Source: Zygnema cylindricum | Taxonomy: Eukaryota; Streptophyta; Zygnematophyceae; Zygnematales; Zygnemataceae | DNA: 64,000 nt | Reading direction: 5' to 3' | Assembly: GCA_037447655.1 (NCBI GenBank) | Contig: JBBHKE010000655.1 | Location: 124,001-188,000 of the forward strand | Part shown: positions 46,379-63,965 of the stretch, in pieces | Layout of the letters: each line of letters begins with the position of its first letter | Position numbering within the stretch: the stretch's first letter is position 1 | Program-made: the position numbers and the translations under genes | Notes under the pieces: model-generated | Told to the model about the DNA's origin: nothing | The model's input: the letters and a program-made list of their open reading frames with translations, nothing else | Database searches by the model: none

Positions 46379-48424
46379 CCTTTGAAAAAAATTTCTTCAC
46401 AAGTTTAGCTGGCGTAGGATAAACTTCGAATTTTGTGCAAATTCGAACAATTTCCTCACGAGCCTAATTCAAGTAAATTGAAGTTTGTACAACAGGGGAT
46501 TAGGATGGAAAAGTGTAAGAAATGAACAAGACACGCAAGTTTTTAGTTTGCAGGAAAGTAACAAAGAACGATGGCTACTTTATATGCTGGTCAAAAAGCT
46601 CTTGCCAAAGTTGAAATGATCGAGCAACTCTGACTCTATGGTTTATAGGTTCACATATCTTGTGCTCGTTCCATGCATGTTACTTTTGCCGTCGTCGTGA
46701 AGGTTCGCCGGAGTACCTGCTTCTGAAAAGGAGATTGGAGGACGGAAGTTAAATAACATGCAAAATGACACTTGCTGCAACACTGAGCTTTTCCAATGTT
46801 TTGGCTTTGCTGACGCACTAAAATTAAGTCGCATGGTTCTAGAAGTAGCCGCCGAATGTACAGTTGTCAAACTACCGTACAGTACACAGAGAATAGCTAT
46901 CAGCGTTAATGAACAAGATTCTGACCGGACAGTTTTTGCCCTTGGACGCAAAATAGTGTTACTTTATGAATTCATTAATATGAGGCCTGTTTTGGTGCTG
47001 GTACCTGTATTTCCACAATGTGGTGTGTCAGAGGAACTTCATGTTAGATGCGTATTATTGCTGATTAATAGCGTGCGTACTGTATTAGAAACTCCAGTTT
47101 AGTTCTTGCTCTGATACGGCGGTCGTGCAAGTCGGATAGCTTCGTCTGACGACAAAGCCGAAATTATGTCGTAACATGCTTAATGCTCAAGAGTTAATGC
47201 CTGCACAATTTGGACGTGTCGGTTCCTTCAATGCCAAAAGCTGTGAGACGTCTCCTTCAACATACGACAAAAAACAAAGGAATTTTTCCCACTGTGCACC
47301 GACTTCTACGGAGAAAATGTGGATCTGACGGTCGACTTGCCCACCTTAGAATACGCCGTCGAATATATTTCCGTGCATTTAGTAACGAAATTTCATGCCT
47401 TAGTAATTTCGTACATGATAGCGGCGCCAAGCGCGCTGTCTCCCCTGGATCGCGTGCACGAAATCGTTCTCCTGACAGGGTCTTTTGTCCGGATGGGAAT
47501 GCATGTAAGACTTTTAGATACCCGTACAAAAAGTGACAGGCGTTACCCAGACATATGCACTATTTTTGTACGGAATTGGACGCTTATTTGAAATTTCACC
47601 TACATAGAGTTCCGTTATTTCTCATTACCCGGAGCTCAGGGCGGCACGGATTCCCTCGCAGATGCTCCTATAAACACGTGGCATTTGTCAGCCCGACCTG
47701 AGGCACAATGCTCTCTTGCGGCACAGAAGGCGAAGAGGAGATTGTCTGCTAAAACTTCAGAGGATGAACAGCTTCGAAACTTAAGCAAGAAGACAAGCAA
47801 AGGGTTAAAAAAGAGAAGCAAACAGTTGAAGAGAAATATTGCAAATCATCAACACGGAGATGTAGCAAATAGTTGACAAAAGAAAAAACCGCGAGAAGCA
47901 AAGCGATCAAAAGTGAGACGGAAGATAAAGAGGAATATAGAAAAAAGAAGAAAAGCTGAGTGAATGAAAGAAAAGTAGTTTGGTAGACCGAGAAACAACA
48001 ATAACTGAAAGAGAGTAAAGTAAATAGGAGAAATGCAGCAGAATATGTCAGATAAATCAAAGGAGAATTTGAAATAGAGAGAGAGAATAGGGAAAAGGAA
48101 AAAATAGTAGAAGGGAAAAAGAAGAGAAGAGCTATTAAACACTGCACCTGACTTTTCCAGATCCATTATTGTTGTTTTGAAAACTAGTTTGTTCTCAATG
48201 TATGTAGCTCTTATTTATATTTAGGGTTCTAGGAAAGTGCTTGGGTGCTGCCATTATTCGGGATACTACAGAGTATATCGTGAGCGTAGACTACTGTCAG
48301 TTTTTTGTCATAAACTTTTGTCAGTTTTTTGGTAATAAGCATTTATTAGTTCGCTATTGTCAGTTTTTTGTCATAAACTATTGAGTTCTTGTAGAAGTCA
48401 AAGGTTACTTCCTTGTCTACAGTC
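46379..48424. other. Divergent intergenic region of about 2 kb
   Basis: Lies between the two divergently transcribed genes, so should hold both promoters. Open frames at 46758-47102, 47210-47591 and 47685-47876 have no recognisable motif and no splice support. Three copies of gtcagttttttg at 48297, 48322 and 48358 lie just upstream of the zinc-finger gene. Confidence 0.6.
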
Positions 48425-51400
48425 ATGCCTTCTACCAAGCCTCCGTTTGATCCCACTGCCTATGCTCTGAAGAGGAAAGAGCAAATCGAGAAGGCCAAGG
48501 AACTTCGGAGTGCTCGTTCTATGGTTCTTTCTAATTCTCCTCCAAGGGATCCTTCAGGTGAAAACAACATAAATCTTGCCATAGATAATCTCAGTCTATG
48601 CTGCAATTTACAAGGAACTGTTTGGTTGCAAACAACGACAAACTTGGTATTGAAAAGTCCGGAAATGAATCTAATTGCAATCCCTGTCGTATCTGTTCTT
48701 AAGAGTACTACTCTTTGCTCGACGTAGTGGATATTGGGAACGCTTTTTCGGCTGAGCTTGTTGCACTTGTAACTTCTATTGGAATTATATTTTTTTGTGT
48801 CTGCAAGAGTCTTTTTTCCTTTTAGCACAATAGGTTTGTAAGATGGAAGTTTTTTGTTAAGGCTGTGACGCATGGTATTTATCCCAACTACCTGCCTGCG
48901 GGATATTATGCCTGTATTTGCTATTATTGTTTGTGGCTTTTTTATCAGTGTGGATACAGTTTTACGTACACGTATGTGAAGGGCCTTGCCTCGTTTATTT
49001 ACTTGCCACCAGTTGTCCCTCCCCCCCCCCCTTGTTGCAAATGCTGATTTTGAACTAGACCTGTGTGGACAATCTGATATTTTTTTGGGCGTTCTGGTAA
49101 GACACTTTTAAAGTTAATCTGGTGTTCCAATATGTTTATGGCCAATGAAGCTCTCAATTTTTAGATTCCACTGATGATTTCTACCAACCAACCGGATTTA
49201 CAGAATGTGATCCATAACTGTTAACTTGTGGAATCAGTCTCTGGTCTTCAGTTCTGTTTGTCTATTTGAATAAAAAACGGACTCAAGTAGAAGGTGATCC
49301 AGAATTATGTAGGTCGCAAATAGAAGGGAATGGAGGGAAGAGAGGGAGAGGGAAATGTTGCGTAGAATGTAACGCTTGATTGTTGCTGTAGTATCTGGGC
49401 AGCTGCTAATAAACTTACATCATATGTAATCTTTTGGGTTTTTTTAGTTTCTGACCTTAAAGCAGCTTTTGTGAAGTAGTGGATGAGTGTGAGGAACTTG
49501 TGTGAATGATTTTCATAGTTGGAAATTATAACTCAAGTTCTTGTTCTTGTTTGATCAGGTGTTTATGCTGGCTGGGCTGAAGGTATGTTTTTCATGTCGG
49601 AGGAACATTAGGTTGTGTATATTTACGGGTTTCTCATTGTTATTTTACTTTATTTCGAATCTGTATTTTACAGAAACTGCTCTCTGATTGTTTGTTGGAA
49701 TCAAAGTACAAGAACATATGTATGGCACTTTGCTCATTTTTGCAAGGTGTTTCCGTCTATTAAATGGGAGTTTTATTGTCATAAATAGTACACCTATAGG
49801 ACCATATGTATGTGGCTTTGTCGGTTGTACAAGGCGTTTCTTGTATCTAGATGGGGGTTTTGTGCTTCATAAATCACATCCTAAATGATCTTCAAGGTGT
49901 TTACTTTTCAATTCTTGCCAGTCAAATATTGGATATCCACTTTATATGAATGTAATTTTTGGACAGGGTTTTTTTTTTCAAGGAGGCGATAGTTGGTTCT
50001 GTTATGTCCTTTTAAACCACTGAAAACAATATGGTGTTGCTATGAAGATTAAAAATGCTTGCTTTGCCTACAGGATTATCTAACTTAATTTGTTTGATAA
50101 TAAGTTGCGTTGTTAACGAGCTTTCCACATTGGTGTCTCCCCTATCTGCAATATTGTCGTAGATGTCAGGTATGAATTTGAAGCAAGAAAGCAGCGAAAA
50201 AAATCACATTTATTTTAGGAGTTCTGTTGCTGGCCATAATCCTATGTCTGTAACTGACTGTCATGTATTCTACACTGTTCTCCGGTATTCTGTTGCAGCA
50301 TTACGTCGTTCAAGCTATCCTTCAGATGGGGCGGCAGGTTTTCCAAGAAGAAGTAGAAGTAGAGGAGCCTCTCCTCCCCGTAGGTTTGGTCCCAATGACC
50401 CATTATCTGGAAATACAAGACGGGCAAGGAGTAGAGGGGCTTCACCACCGCGGCGGATGGGCTCTCTTTTAGAAACAGTGGATCCTCCACAAAGAAGAGG
50501 AAGAGGCATTCGCAAGAATTCTCTACCAGGTAATTCCTATTTGTACTACTTCTCTCGTGTATTTTCGACTTGGATAAGGAGAGTTTGTTTTAGTGTTTTC
50601 CCTGTGGGACTGTTCATTTTGTGACACTGCTTTGCTGTTGATACCAAGGAGTATGAATGTACTATAGATTTTTCCTGTCTGAACCAAGTAAATTTTACCG
50701 AGAAACTCATTCAAATAGCAGGAGTTACGGAATGAAATTCATTTATTTTAATGTTCTTTGATGTTCTAGTTTTTTAAAAAGTCCTTACCTGTTTCAGAAA
50801 AGGGTTCTATCCAGCTTTGTTGTACCTGAGCTTTGACCATTTTTTTTGCGAGCATGACCTCATTTTTTTCCAAACTGGGATATGAATTCAGTCTGGAGAG
50901 ACAAGAATGCTAAGTTTAATATCTGCATTGTGGTGAACTCGCTCGTTATTCTTATCAAATTTCCACAATATCTTTCACTTCAATGATGTTTGGGCTCCAA
51001 TGTTGTTTTATGTTAAACCGGTTTGTAAATGTTTGACCTTTTTATGTGCATCGCCTTTGGCGCATTTCCCTATTTGTGATTGTCAACAGAGGATGGACCA
51101 GCAATGGCATTCGACGAAAGGGAGTCTTCTTGGCTTGTGGGATCCAATGGGAAAGCTAATCAAGATGATCTTTCCTCATTTTTGGATCTTCCTGAAAGTG
51201 TTTCATCGGAGCCAGCTTCACGAACTCGTCGGGCCGTTTCAGGACCTGTTATGCCTCCAAATGCAAAGACTGAGCTCCCAAATTCTGCGGTTCATGAGAG
51301 ACGGACGTCTCTCGGAAATATTGTCGTAAGCACTACTCCACGGTCAACCAAAAAAACTAATTCTGAAGTTTCCGTTACAGAACCTACAACTCCAGGGTCT

Positions 51401-54400
51401 AAAGATGGGACAGGAGGAGAGGGGGCCTCAACAGATTCTGACACAACTAATCCAAGCACGGAGGGGAAAGGAAAGGGCATTTTCTCACGATTTCGCTCGT
51501 CCACTATGAAACTGTTTCGAAAAGGGATGGGAGGAGGATCCGCTACTACTGATGTCGAACACAAGGTTCCTGCATCACCATCTACTCCTCCTCCTCATTC
51601 TTCTACTAGTCCTCGTCCAGCTCCTGGAGGAAGCAGAGGCAAAGCTGTCCCCTCTGATTTAACGGGCACTACACTTTCTGCTCTTAGACGAGTTCCTTTA
51701 AATGCTGAACGATCTCATGGTTTTGAGTCTCCATCCAAAAGGGGTCCTAATAAGCTTCCTAGTAGTAGTCCAGGTGGGACTTTATTGCAGAATTCAAGTG
51801 AGTCCACTGGTGATGGAAACCATTCCAAAACTACACCGAAAAGCTTAGAGAGTGGAAATCGAAAGAAGTCAGGTATGGCTTCGGATCCTTCTACTGGAAA
51901 AGAAATCACAGGCTCAAATCCAACAGCCACTCCAATCGCTCTTCAAAGTAAGACAGTCCGAAATGGTGAGGGAATATCTGGTCGGGGTGGAGCGGGTAAA
52001 GGCACAGAAACGAAAGGGTTGACGACGGGAGGAACTGCAACTCCTGTTGTTTCCAAAGGGCCAGTAGGAAGAGGAACAACAGGTGGGACTGGAGTGTCAC
52101 CTGGTTCAGTGGGAAAGGAGGGAAGACCTATCAAAGCTGTTCCGTCGACACCTTCAGATAGGATGAGAGCATCAGCAGATTCGTCTGCTTCTGAATCACA
52201 CGGAGAAAGCGAGACCACGAAGTTAGGAAGACAATCAGACAATAGTATAGAATCTGTGGCAAATGGAGAGGCAAAAGAGAAGACATCGTGGTTCACACGC
52301 TCAAAGAATGAGGGAAAAGTCTCCAAACAAAGTGAAGGCCTAAGCAGGTAAGGATTAGGTTTCCGGGGGTTTTTTAGTGGTAAAAGGGTTGGTAGGCAGG
52401 GATTTACAGTCTCAGGGCAATGCGCCGGTTTCAATAATAAATTGTTTGGTTCCTTTTTAGTGGATTTATGGAAGTCTAGGCAGTTGAAAAGAGGGTTCTA
52501 CCTTCATCCTGCATGGTTGGGGAGAATTGGGGGGGGGGGGGGGGGGAGACAGGGGGATGGGCAGGTAATGGAGTGGAATCTATATTCTTTTTGATGGGTT
52601 TCAGTCCAGAGTTCTCAGGCTTAAGATAGAAGGGCTGTAATTGTTAGTTTTTGGTCACTTTAGTTCTGAAGGGGAAGAAGACGAGTATGTGACGGTAGTC
52701 TTCTTAGTTTATGGTCACTTTAGTTCTGAAAGGGAAGGAGATGAGTATGTGACAATAGGAGTCGAGTATGTGACAATAGTAGACGATCAGTTTGTCATAT
52801 GGGGCACATGCTCATTATGTACAGAAGGGAGGTTTAGATTTTTGTGCGAAACTGCTGAGTAGATAGCTTGGCATAGGCATCGGCTACTAATGTTGGATTT
52901 TACTCAAGCCTTGCACATTAGCTTTGATTATTATTTGTTTAAAAATTGTTTGAAAAAAATATTTTTTCCATTTCGACCGTGTCTTGAATCTGCACCTGGG
53001 ATGGTTCCCAACGTAGCATGTCTATGTTTCCTTATAAATTTATAGAATTGCTTGTGCTTGATGACTCGTTCCTTATGTTTTGTAGAGTTCTTGTCATGTC
53101 ATAACATTTCATTTTGCATACATTTATTGCAATGGACGTAAGTCTTCTCATTGTGGATTGCGTGAACTTGCTATATTTGACGGCTCCAGGCCTTGTCTTT
53201 ACCTATGTATTTTCATTGTGATGGTTTGTTACGCTTAGTACTTCGAATGTTCTGGAGTAATTGTCACTGTTCTGAATAGTACCTGGAACGTCAAATCCTT
53301 TTTTAGCCTTAGTTTGTGATGTCTAGTATTCTCATAGTTGATCTGGAGTGAAGGCTACTGTCGAATTGTATGATATGCTGGTTGAAAGTATTAATCCACT
53401 TTCAGCATGTTCATGTTCTTATGTGATCCATTCTCGAAGTGGGTAATTTTTTTGGATACCAAGGTTCCTTTTTTGTTGTGAACCAGGATCGCTATATGTG
53501 ATTTCCTGTGTTAAGTGGATTTTCAATTCAGTAAAACAGTCATGTTTTTCAGAATGGCTGTCACTGTCATTGTGGATGGCATTGAACAATTGCAGCAATT
53601 GTTCGTTCTAACAACTTGTAGGTTTAGGATTTCACTTTTTTCACAGCTTTTTTGTATGTATATTCTTCTAGTTGCTCTATCATTCCAGCTTAAGAACCTT
53701 GGAGTAGCTTTCTTGACACATGTACTACTTTTTGTGGATTGAATTAGTTCTATTTGTGGTGAAGAGAAATGGGAATCACCCTTTTAAAATTCTTAAGGCA
53801 GGTTTGGAGCATCCCAAAACTTTTGGCTGCTCATGTTTTTCTTTTTCTTTCTTCTTTCCTTTTCCACGTTTTGTGTGTTTGTGTTCCTTTTTTCTTTTGG
53901 TGCTGGTTTTTTGTGGGACTCCCATTTGACAGGTCAGCGTCAGCCGGACTGCCCCCAGAGCATGTGGACAAAGATCCTCAGCTTCAGAAATGCCCTGATT
54001 GTGGAAGGAAGTTTTTTTCAGAAGCGTTACAGAAGCATTCCCGAGTTTGTAGGTACGTTGCAGATCTTCGAATATGTTTGACAGTAACAATTTTTCAAGT
54101 TAGCGCCTCCACCGTAAATAATTTGAATCTGCTTCCAATTTGTTTCTATACTCGGAAAAAGAATTGAGGGAATACGGTAGGCTCCATAAGCAATACATGT
54201 CATTCTTCACCGCAAATAGTCTGTGTTTTGTTCCAGTTTTGGTGGGTTGAACTGTTGATCTTGTTAATCGGGGTAAATGAGTAAAACATGGAGTTTTATG
54301 GATATTTTACCACTCTCTTTCATTTTCCCATGTCCTGTCCTTGTTTGGTTTGATCCAAGAGGTTGTGATTGATAATTGAGCAAAAAATGTGTCGTGGGGA

Positions 54401-55150
54401 TTCAGGAAAGTGTTTCTTACAAAACGGAAGGCATTCAATTCGACGGTAAAGCGATTGGCCGGGACAGAGGCGGCTCAATACTTGAAACCAGCAAAGAAAG
54501 GTTCCACAAAGTCGGTCAAAGAAGATCTCAAAAAAATTGAAGCTCGGAAAACTGTTGTAACAGAAGGAAAGAAACCAAAATGGCGAGCTCAAAGTGAGGA
54601 GTTACAGGCCGCCATACGGGCCGCAAGACAGTAAGTGACTTCCAAACTTTTTCTTGGAAACGAGGAAGGATCTCAACTGTATATCTCATTGTTTGTTACT
54701 GTCAAGGGCAGGCAAAATTTCCCATCTCTTTTTGTCAACCCCGTCAAAGCCCTACATAGCTGTAATTAGGAGAATGGACAACCTTAGAAGCCTCACATGC
54801 TGTACTCACTGGTACTACACTGTGTAACGTTATTAGAGTTTATAACATTTAATTGTTGCCCCTAAATTCTAGCCCTTTTTTACTTCAATGATTCACGGTG
54901 TACTTTCACATGGCTGATGGAAAGGAATATCTCCTTCAATATCCATGTTTTAGTTTCCTTACACTGCTTACTTGAGGACATGGGTCACTATTCAGATGTA
55001 TCCGATCCTCTAGTCTCCTCATCAGGCCAGTCAATCTACCCCTTAAACCTTTGCATATCCTCAAAATAGTAATCCGTTTTTTTTTTGTGCACATTTTCCA
55101 GGGAGAAAGGAAGATTGGCAAAGCCACAACATGGCCTTTCTTCTACTTGA
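48425..55150 (+). CDS. C2HC-type zinc-finger protein (ZC2HC1-like)
   Basis: Seven exons: 48425-48557, 49559-49582, 50299-50529, 51090-52347, 53933-54052, 54406-54630, 55102-55150; 2040 nt, 679 residues, TGA stop. ATG 48425 is used because it opens the only frame that splices on. Most of the protein is disordered: a basic exon 3 with two RSRGASPPRR motifs, and a 1258-nt exon 4 rich in Ser, Thr, Gly and Pro. Near residues 560-600 a single zinc finger CPDCGRKF..HSRVC (C-x2-C-x11-H-x3-C) is followed by KVFLTKRKAFNSTVKRLAGTE and W-rich KPKWRAQSEELQAAIRAAR. The order finger, (K)RK.FNST..R..GT, W....EEL...IRAAR is that of ZC2HC1 (FAM164) proteins, known from animals and protists. Function unknown. 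An alternative last exon at 58674-58785 is possible. A 83-bp MITE lies in intron 6. Confidence 0.82.
52528..52546. repeat. Poly-G run in intron 4
   Basis: About 18 consecutive G after agaatt; likely G-quadruplex forming and prone to sequencing error. Confidence 0.85.
52652..52771. repeat. 60-bp tandem duplication, intron 4
   Basis: ggtcactttagttctgaa starts at 52652 and 52712; the following gagtatgtgac block is repeated a third time at about 52763. Confidence 0.85.
54818..54900. mobile_element. 83-bp micro-MITE of the CACCGCG family in intron 6
   Basis: Left end cactgtgtaacgttattaga and right end tgattcacggtg with TA on both sides (54816-54817, 54901-54902). The smallest copy seen. Confidence 0.6.
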
Positions 55151-56537
55151 TTAATGACTTTCCTTCGATAACTAACAATGATTTGTGCATTAAGGTATGC
55201 TCATTTACCTTTACTTTCAAATAATGAGATGACAGAATTTTTTTGCTCATAGTAATAAAGGTGTGGATTTACAGTTGCGTGTAAATGGTTTTTTTAGTTA
55301 TCTGGGTGTTCTGTCGAAGAAGCGTGACTTTATCTAAGTATAATTTGTGAATGACTTATGTCCAAGAATAGGTTATAACAATTTCTGTATTGGATACCGG
55401 GCATGGAATCTTGTACCACTCCTCTATAGACCATAATCATGTGGTTTAATAAATGATTGCTTTTGACATGAGATTTCCATGTCCTCTTTCAATCTGATTT
55501 ATGGAATGACTTTGGTCTTTTGTGACCTTAGGGTTTTATATAATGGACTCACAATCGGCTATCAAATGCCTTCTAAAAGCCATTAATCGTTGCCTATTTC
55601 TATTGTCTTGCAGAAGTTTGCAGATTAGTCCATGAAACGATCTTTTCTTCCATTTCGAAGGAGAATAATATGTGTTTCCTTCTGTTTTTGCAATGTATAT
55701 CGAAACCAAGGAGAGAGAATGGTACATGTCATAACTCTTCCTCTTACAAGTACAGTTGACTAACCTAAGTGCACTGAGGAGCTCTGAATTACCGGAGAAG
55801 AAATAAGGAAAGGAGAAACAATATATATTGTTGAAACAACGCTATTTAGTTTCATGTGTTGAGTTCAAATACCTGTCAGGTTTGCTCGACAGGTCCGTCA
55901 CCTCTTTCCATGTAGACGTTTTATTTGTGCACGGAAAATAGCAAAAAAACCTTTGTTGGTAAATTTTTAGCTGATATACCATATTAGGCGTGTATTTATG
56001 ATAGTATTGTTTGGGCTATTCTGTGAATTGTTCGGGCTAGTGTGAGAAATCGTCTGAAACTGCCGGTTACTGCCGTTTTAATCGACGGTTAAACTGTCGA
56101 TAAATGTAACCGTAAATCCCCTTCCTTGCTCCTCTGTCAATCCTACTTATGTGTTTAGAGCTCGCATCGGTCTTTTTCTTTAATGGTTTTTTCAATTTTA
56201 TATTCATAATGACCCTCTCTGAAGAACATGGAAGCAATATTGGCCCGGTTGTTGCTATTCTTAGCTTTAGACAAAAGCTCCTCCCTCAGATGACATTTCA
56301 TTTTTACTTTTTCGGTGTTAACTCACTGTGTAACGCACTATTATTCGTTTGGCTTTGCGACACTACTGCCCTTTTTCACCACTTTGTCTTACTGTTTTTG
56401 GGCTTCTGCATTGTTTAAATATGTTTAAATACGTTTTAATATGTTTGGGCTTTTGCGTTGTACAAATATGTTTGAAAGATGTGCTGGTTGTTCCAGCCAG
56501 CTGGAGCATTATCTGTTAACTTTTGTCTGGTAAATTC

Positions 56538-58167
56538 TAGTGATTTGTATCGGTAAAAAATTTATTGCGATAACACTGATACCGATAGTTATCGGTTATC
56601 GAATGGTCAGAGGTCCCGATATATCGGTCCGAGACCAACAAATTCCATATCGGCAATAACTTAAAAAAAATATAGTATGCATACAATAGTACTTTGTAAT
56701 ATACTGTATTACAGTATTTACTTTATATAGCGTGGTATGCCATGTGTAAGAATTTGTTCCGTACGCTGTTTAACTGAAATTTATCACGGATAGCGCAGCA
56801 TATAAACGTTGAAAAATTTGAAATAATAGTTTATAGTTCTAAAATTACAGTACCGAAAGGAAAAAATAAATTACATTGTAAATTTGTAAAATCAAACTTT
56901 TTCGAAAACCAGACGAACAGCCGAACAAAGCAGATGATCAAATCTGTCAGGCTGCCGCCGTTAACTGCTTTTGTGAGTTGCCATGCTTTTCGTTTTGAGT
57001 TTGGGTGCTTTTATTTTCCTTGTTGTTTGTTTCCTTTTTTATTGTGTTCCCATCGCTCTATTTGTTTTTTATTGTAGTTTTTCAGTTTTGTCCATGCCAC
57101 CCTTTTTGTACCCCCGGACTCAGATGGTTTACCATCGTGCTTTTTAATTTATTCTGTCATTTGATATATTTATAAAAGAATAACAGTCAAAAGGACATTC
57201 TGGAAGGGGTACCCAAGTAAAACCCCCTTAAATTAGAAACAATGAAGGAAGTATCGCGATTTTTTACCGAAACCGGGGGGAAGGGGGTCCGCGGCGTGTC
57301 CGGGGAATAACACATACAGTTGAGTGTGCTGGTAGTACATTTATGTGTACGGCTCGTATAGATATCGCCGATAGTTATCAATATCGGTGTTACCGCCGAT
57401 AATAACCGATAAATATCGGGTATTTATCGGCGAAAACACCGATAACGATATATCGTACCAATATATCGATTATCGGCTACCCGAAAAAAGGCCCATATCG
57501 GTTATCGGCAAATCCTTACCGATACACAACACTACACCGCGCATCGTTATTAGTGTCAAAGTTTAAATAGTGTGTAAGTAAATATACCGTCATTGACGCT
57601 AATTAAGAATTTGAAAATTAAAAAAAAAGGTTTATTCTAATTTCAGTGTTAACGCTAATTTGGAACAGCAAAAATGGAAAATTTTCTGTACGATTATATA
57701 CATTATTATATGTATCCGTACAAAATATAAAAAATCGTACACCGTAGTGATAATTTGGAACAGCAAAAATGGAAAATTTTCTGTACGACTATATACATTA
57801 TTATATGTATCCGTACAAAATATAAAAAATCGTACACCGTAGTGAAATTTAAATATCCGTACATGTCAAACTTATTTACATGTCAGACCAATCCCGTTTT
57901 TGTAGCGCACGTTCCTATGCGAACGCGTCCGATTTAATTCATTTTTTGTAAAATTTTCAACTAAAAATGTACATTTATGTACGGTCTGACATAGACCGTA
58001 CACCACAATATTTACATATTAATGTACTTTCGTTCTGTACGCTATTTGTACGGAACCTCAATTAACGTCAAGGAAAAATTAAAATCACGTATACTATTTT
58101 TAGAAAAAAATCAAAATTTTAAGAACCCAAATTAGTGACCTTGACACTAATAACGATGCGCGGTGTA
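56538..58167. mobile_element. hAT-like element interrupted by a MITE in its terminal TA
   Basis: Left TIR TAGTGATTTGTATCGGTAA (56538), right TIR ttaccgatacacaacacta ending 57534. The 8-bp flank GTAAATTC precedes it (56530-56537) and reappears only after the MITE, at 58168-58175. The host part is about 997 bp, rich in atcggttatcgg motifs, non-coding. A second, partial copy starts at 37272. Confidence 0.88.
57535..58165. mobile_element. 631-bp MITE, CACCGCG family
   Basis: Perfect TIRs CACCGCGCATCGTTATTAGT and inverse, TA duplicated at 57533-57534 and 58166-58167. Inverted relative to 38408-39559. Includes a 95-bp tandem duplication at about 57656-57846 (unit starting aatttggaacagcaaaaatg). 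Confidence 0.92.
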
Positions 58168-58673
58168 GTAAATTCACACTACAAAGCCGTGAACCGTTAA
58201 TGGTGTTGATGTTTTTATAGCCACTTAGAATTAACTTTTCTCAGTGCATATGTGACTGATTTCCATTTGCACGTGTTTGATTTCTGTTAATCCTGAAACT
58301 GGGTATAGTGCCCCAGGTATTGCCAGGCTCTTGAGATTTGTGAAGGTTTTATTTTTATGAAGTTCGTCAATTTAACACAGAAATGGTTACAACATCAATG
58401 ATTAGAAATAAGAAAACTGAAATTGGTTTTGATGCAGAACCAGGATTTGAAAGTTAACTGAGTTTATGAGTCAAACTTTTTATGATTAGTTATGCATTCA
58501 TAACTCGATTCTTTGGATGTACTGCACAATCTTTACCGAAATCATGTGTGTATGTGTTCATATTTGTAGAAATTAATACCATTCTACGTGATCCATTATT
58601 GTATTCTTGCACAGTTTTTTACTAGATATTTTTACACGTTTGTTTTTGACTTTGTGTGGTCCACTCCCTTAAG

Positions 58674-58785
58674 TGATCGAGCTTCAGTGAAAATTTGTGT
58701 CGGTAAACCATCGAGTCAACGGAAACAAAAGAAAGGAATAACCCAAAGCGATACAGAAAAACTCTCAAAAAACCAATATCGTTGA
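58674..58785 (+). other. Possible alternative terminal exon (uncertain)
   Basis: After the acceptor cactcccttaag an open frame reads DRASVKICVGKPSSQRKQKK and ends in TGA. Its phase fits the donor at 54630 of the zinc-finger gene (skipping 55102-55150). The charged composition is exon-like, but nothing else supports it. Confidence 0.25.
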
Positions 58786-59779
58786 CTGCAATGAACACCG
58801 TCGTCTGAAAAAAATGGGAGGTTGGTCTCTCGTATAAGCCTCTGTAGTTTTCCCAAGGATGAGGTCTTTACGAGTCATATATACATATTTTTAATCTTTG
58901 ACTTTTTTGATAGTCTTGTTAATTTGTTTTTTTCGATAAAGATGAGGGTGATAATTATTAGCTTGTAATGTTCCATCTTGGTCGTTCGTTTACTGCAGTT
59001 TGTGAAGGAGTATGTTGGTATGAGGGTTTTTCTGTGGACTAATTTATTAACCAATGTATGGACTCTTGTCAGTTTAGCTTGCTGTATCAGACTACGACTT
59101 TCTATGGTCCATATGTTTCACTTTTTGTAATTCATTCTTCAGTTTGCTTCCCTCCATTTTCCGTTTTTTAGTTTTTGTCTGGCGGTTCATTTCCTTTGTT
59201 CCCATGTACTCAGATGGTTAAAGCTAAGTTGTACTTTTCAGTACTTTTTGCCGTGAATGTGACTTTGGGTGACTGAAGGCAGACCTGATTTAGGTCACTT
59301 TTTCACCGTCTGCCCAAAAAAAAACTTTGGAAACATAAGCACGCGCCGAAGTACAGTCGTGTTACTGCCTCGTACTCCCAAGGAACTGCTTATGATTGAC
59401 CAATCGAAAGTTATGAGTGTTTTCAACTCTTTGATCGCCTTCAAACAACGTGCACACCTAGGAAGTCGAATTTGAGAGGTGAAATTAAGTACAGCCTTAA
59501 TGTGCGAAACGGTACGGAAACACTACATGTGGTGACTCCATACTAAACGCGTGTGATCACCGAAAAGCAGGTAAAGTTTGCGTATAGTACGCGTATTTAT
59601 TTTAAACCAGAAATAGTTTTGCACTTTTCACTACGGTAAAGAGAAAGACGCGGTGTACCGTACATTATAGTCATACAAATGAACAGAATCTTGTACGGAT
59701 TGAACAAAATCTTTCGGGAGCTTGCACTTGCATGCATTCGAAATCCTTAACCTCTAGACTCGAGGTTTGCCATGCATTT

Positions 59780-59782
<3 letters not shown>

Positions 59783-59832
<50 letters not shown>
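59783..59832. repeat. (CT)n microsatellite
   Basis: 25 CT units about 170 bp upstream of the oxidoreductase ATG, in the likely 5' leader or promoter. Confidence 0.95.
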
Positions 59833-59835
<3 letters not shown>

Positions 59836-59998
59836 GTGTATATGTTAGTAAGCAACTCATATTTTACAAAGGCTTCCTGTGGCCGCAGTTGACGGCTTAT
59901 CCTTTTTCATATTTTTTTTTAACTTCTTCCACACGTTTTCAGTTTCTTGCTCATACTATTTTTTTGGAAAAACAAGAGTAATAGTAATAAGACAAAAA

Positions 59999-63917
<3,919 letters not shown>

Positions 63918-63965
63918 TGTGGATATGAAAACCTAAGAAAAAGGACGATAGACTTTGGCTAAATC

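Larger units (their letters stand above)
55151..59998. other. Intergenic, with nested transposons
   Basis: No gene recognised except a possible exon at 58674-58785. Contains the hAT-like composite 56538-58167 and a (CT)n at 59783-59832. 55151-56500 and 58176-59780 are plain AT-rich sequence. Confidence 0.65.

Noticed and set aside
46758-47591. Open frames of 90-114 codons in the divergent intergenic region
   Set aside because: No recognisable motif, overlapping frames on both strands and no splice partners.
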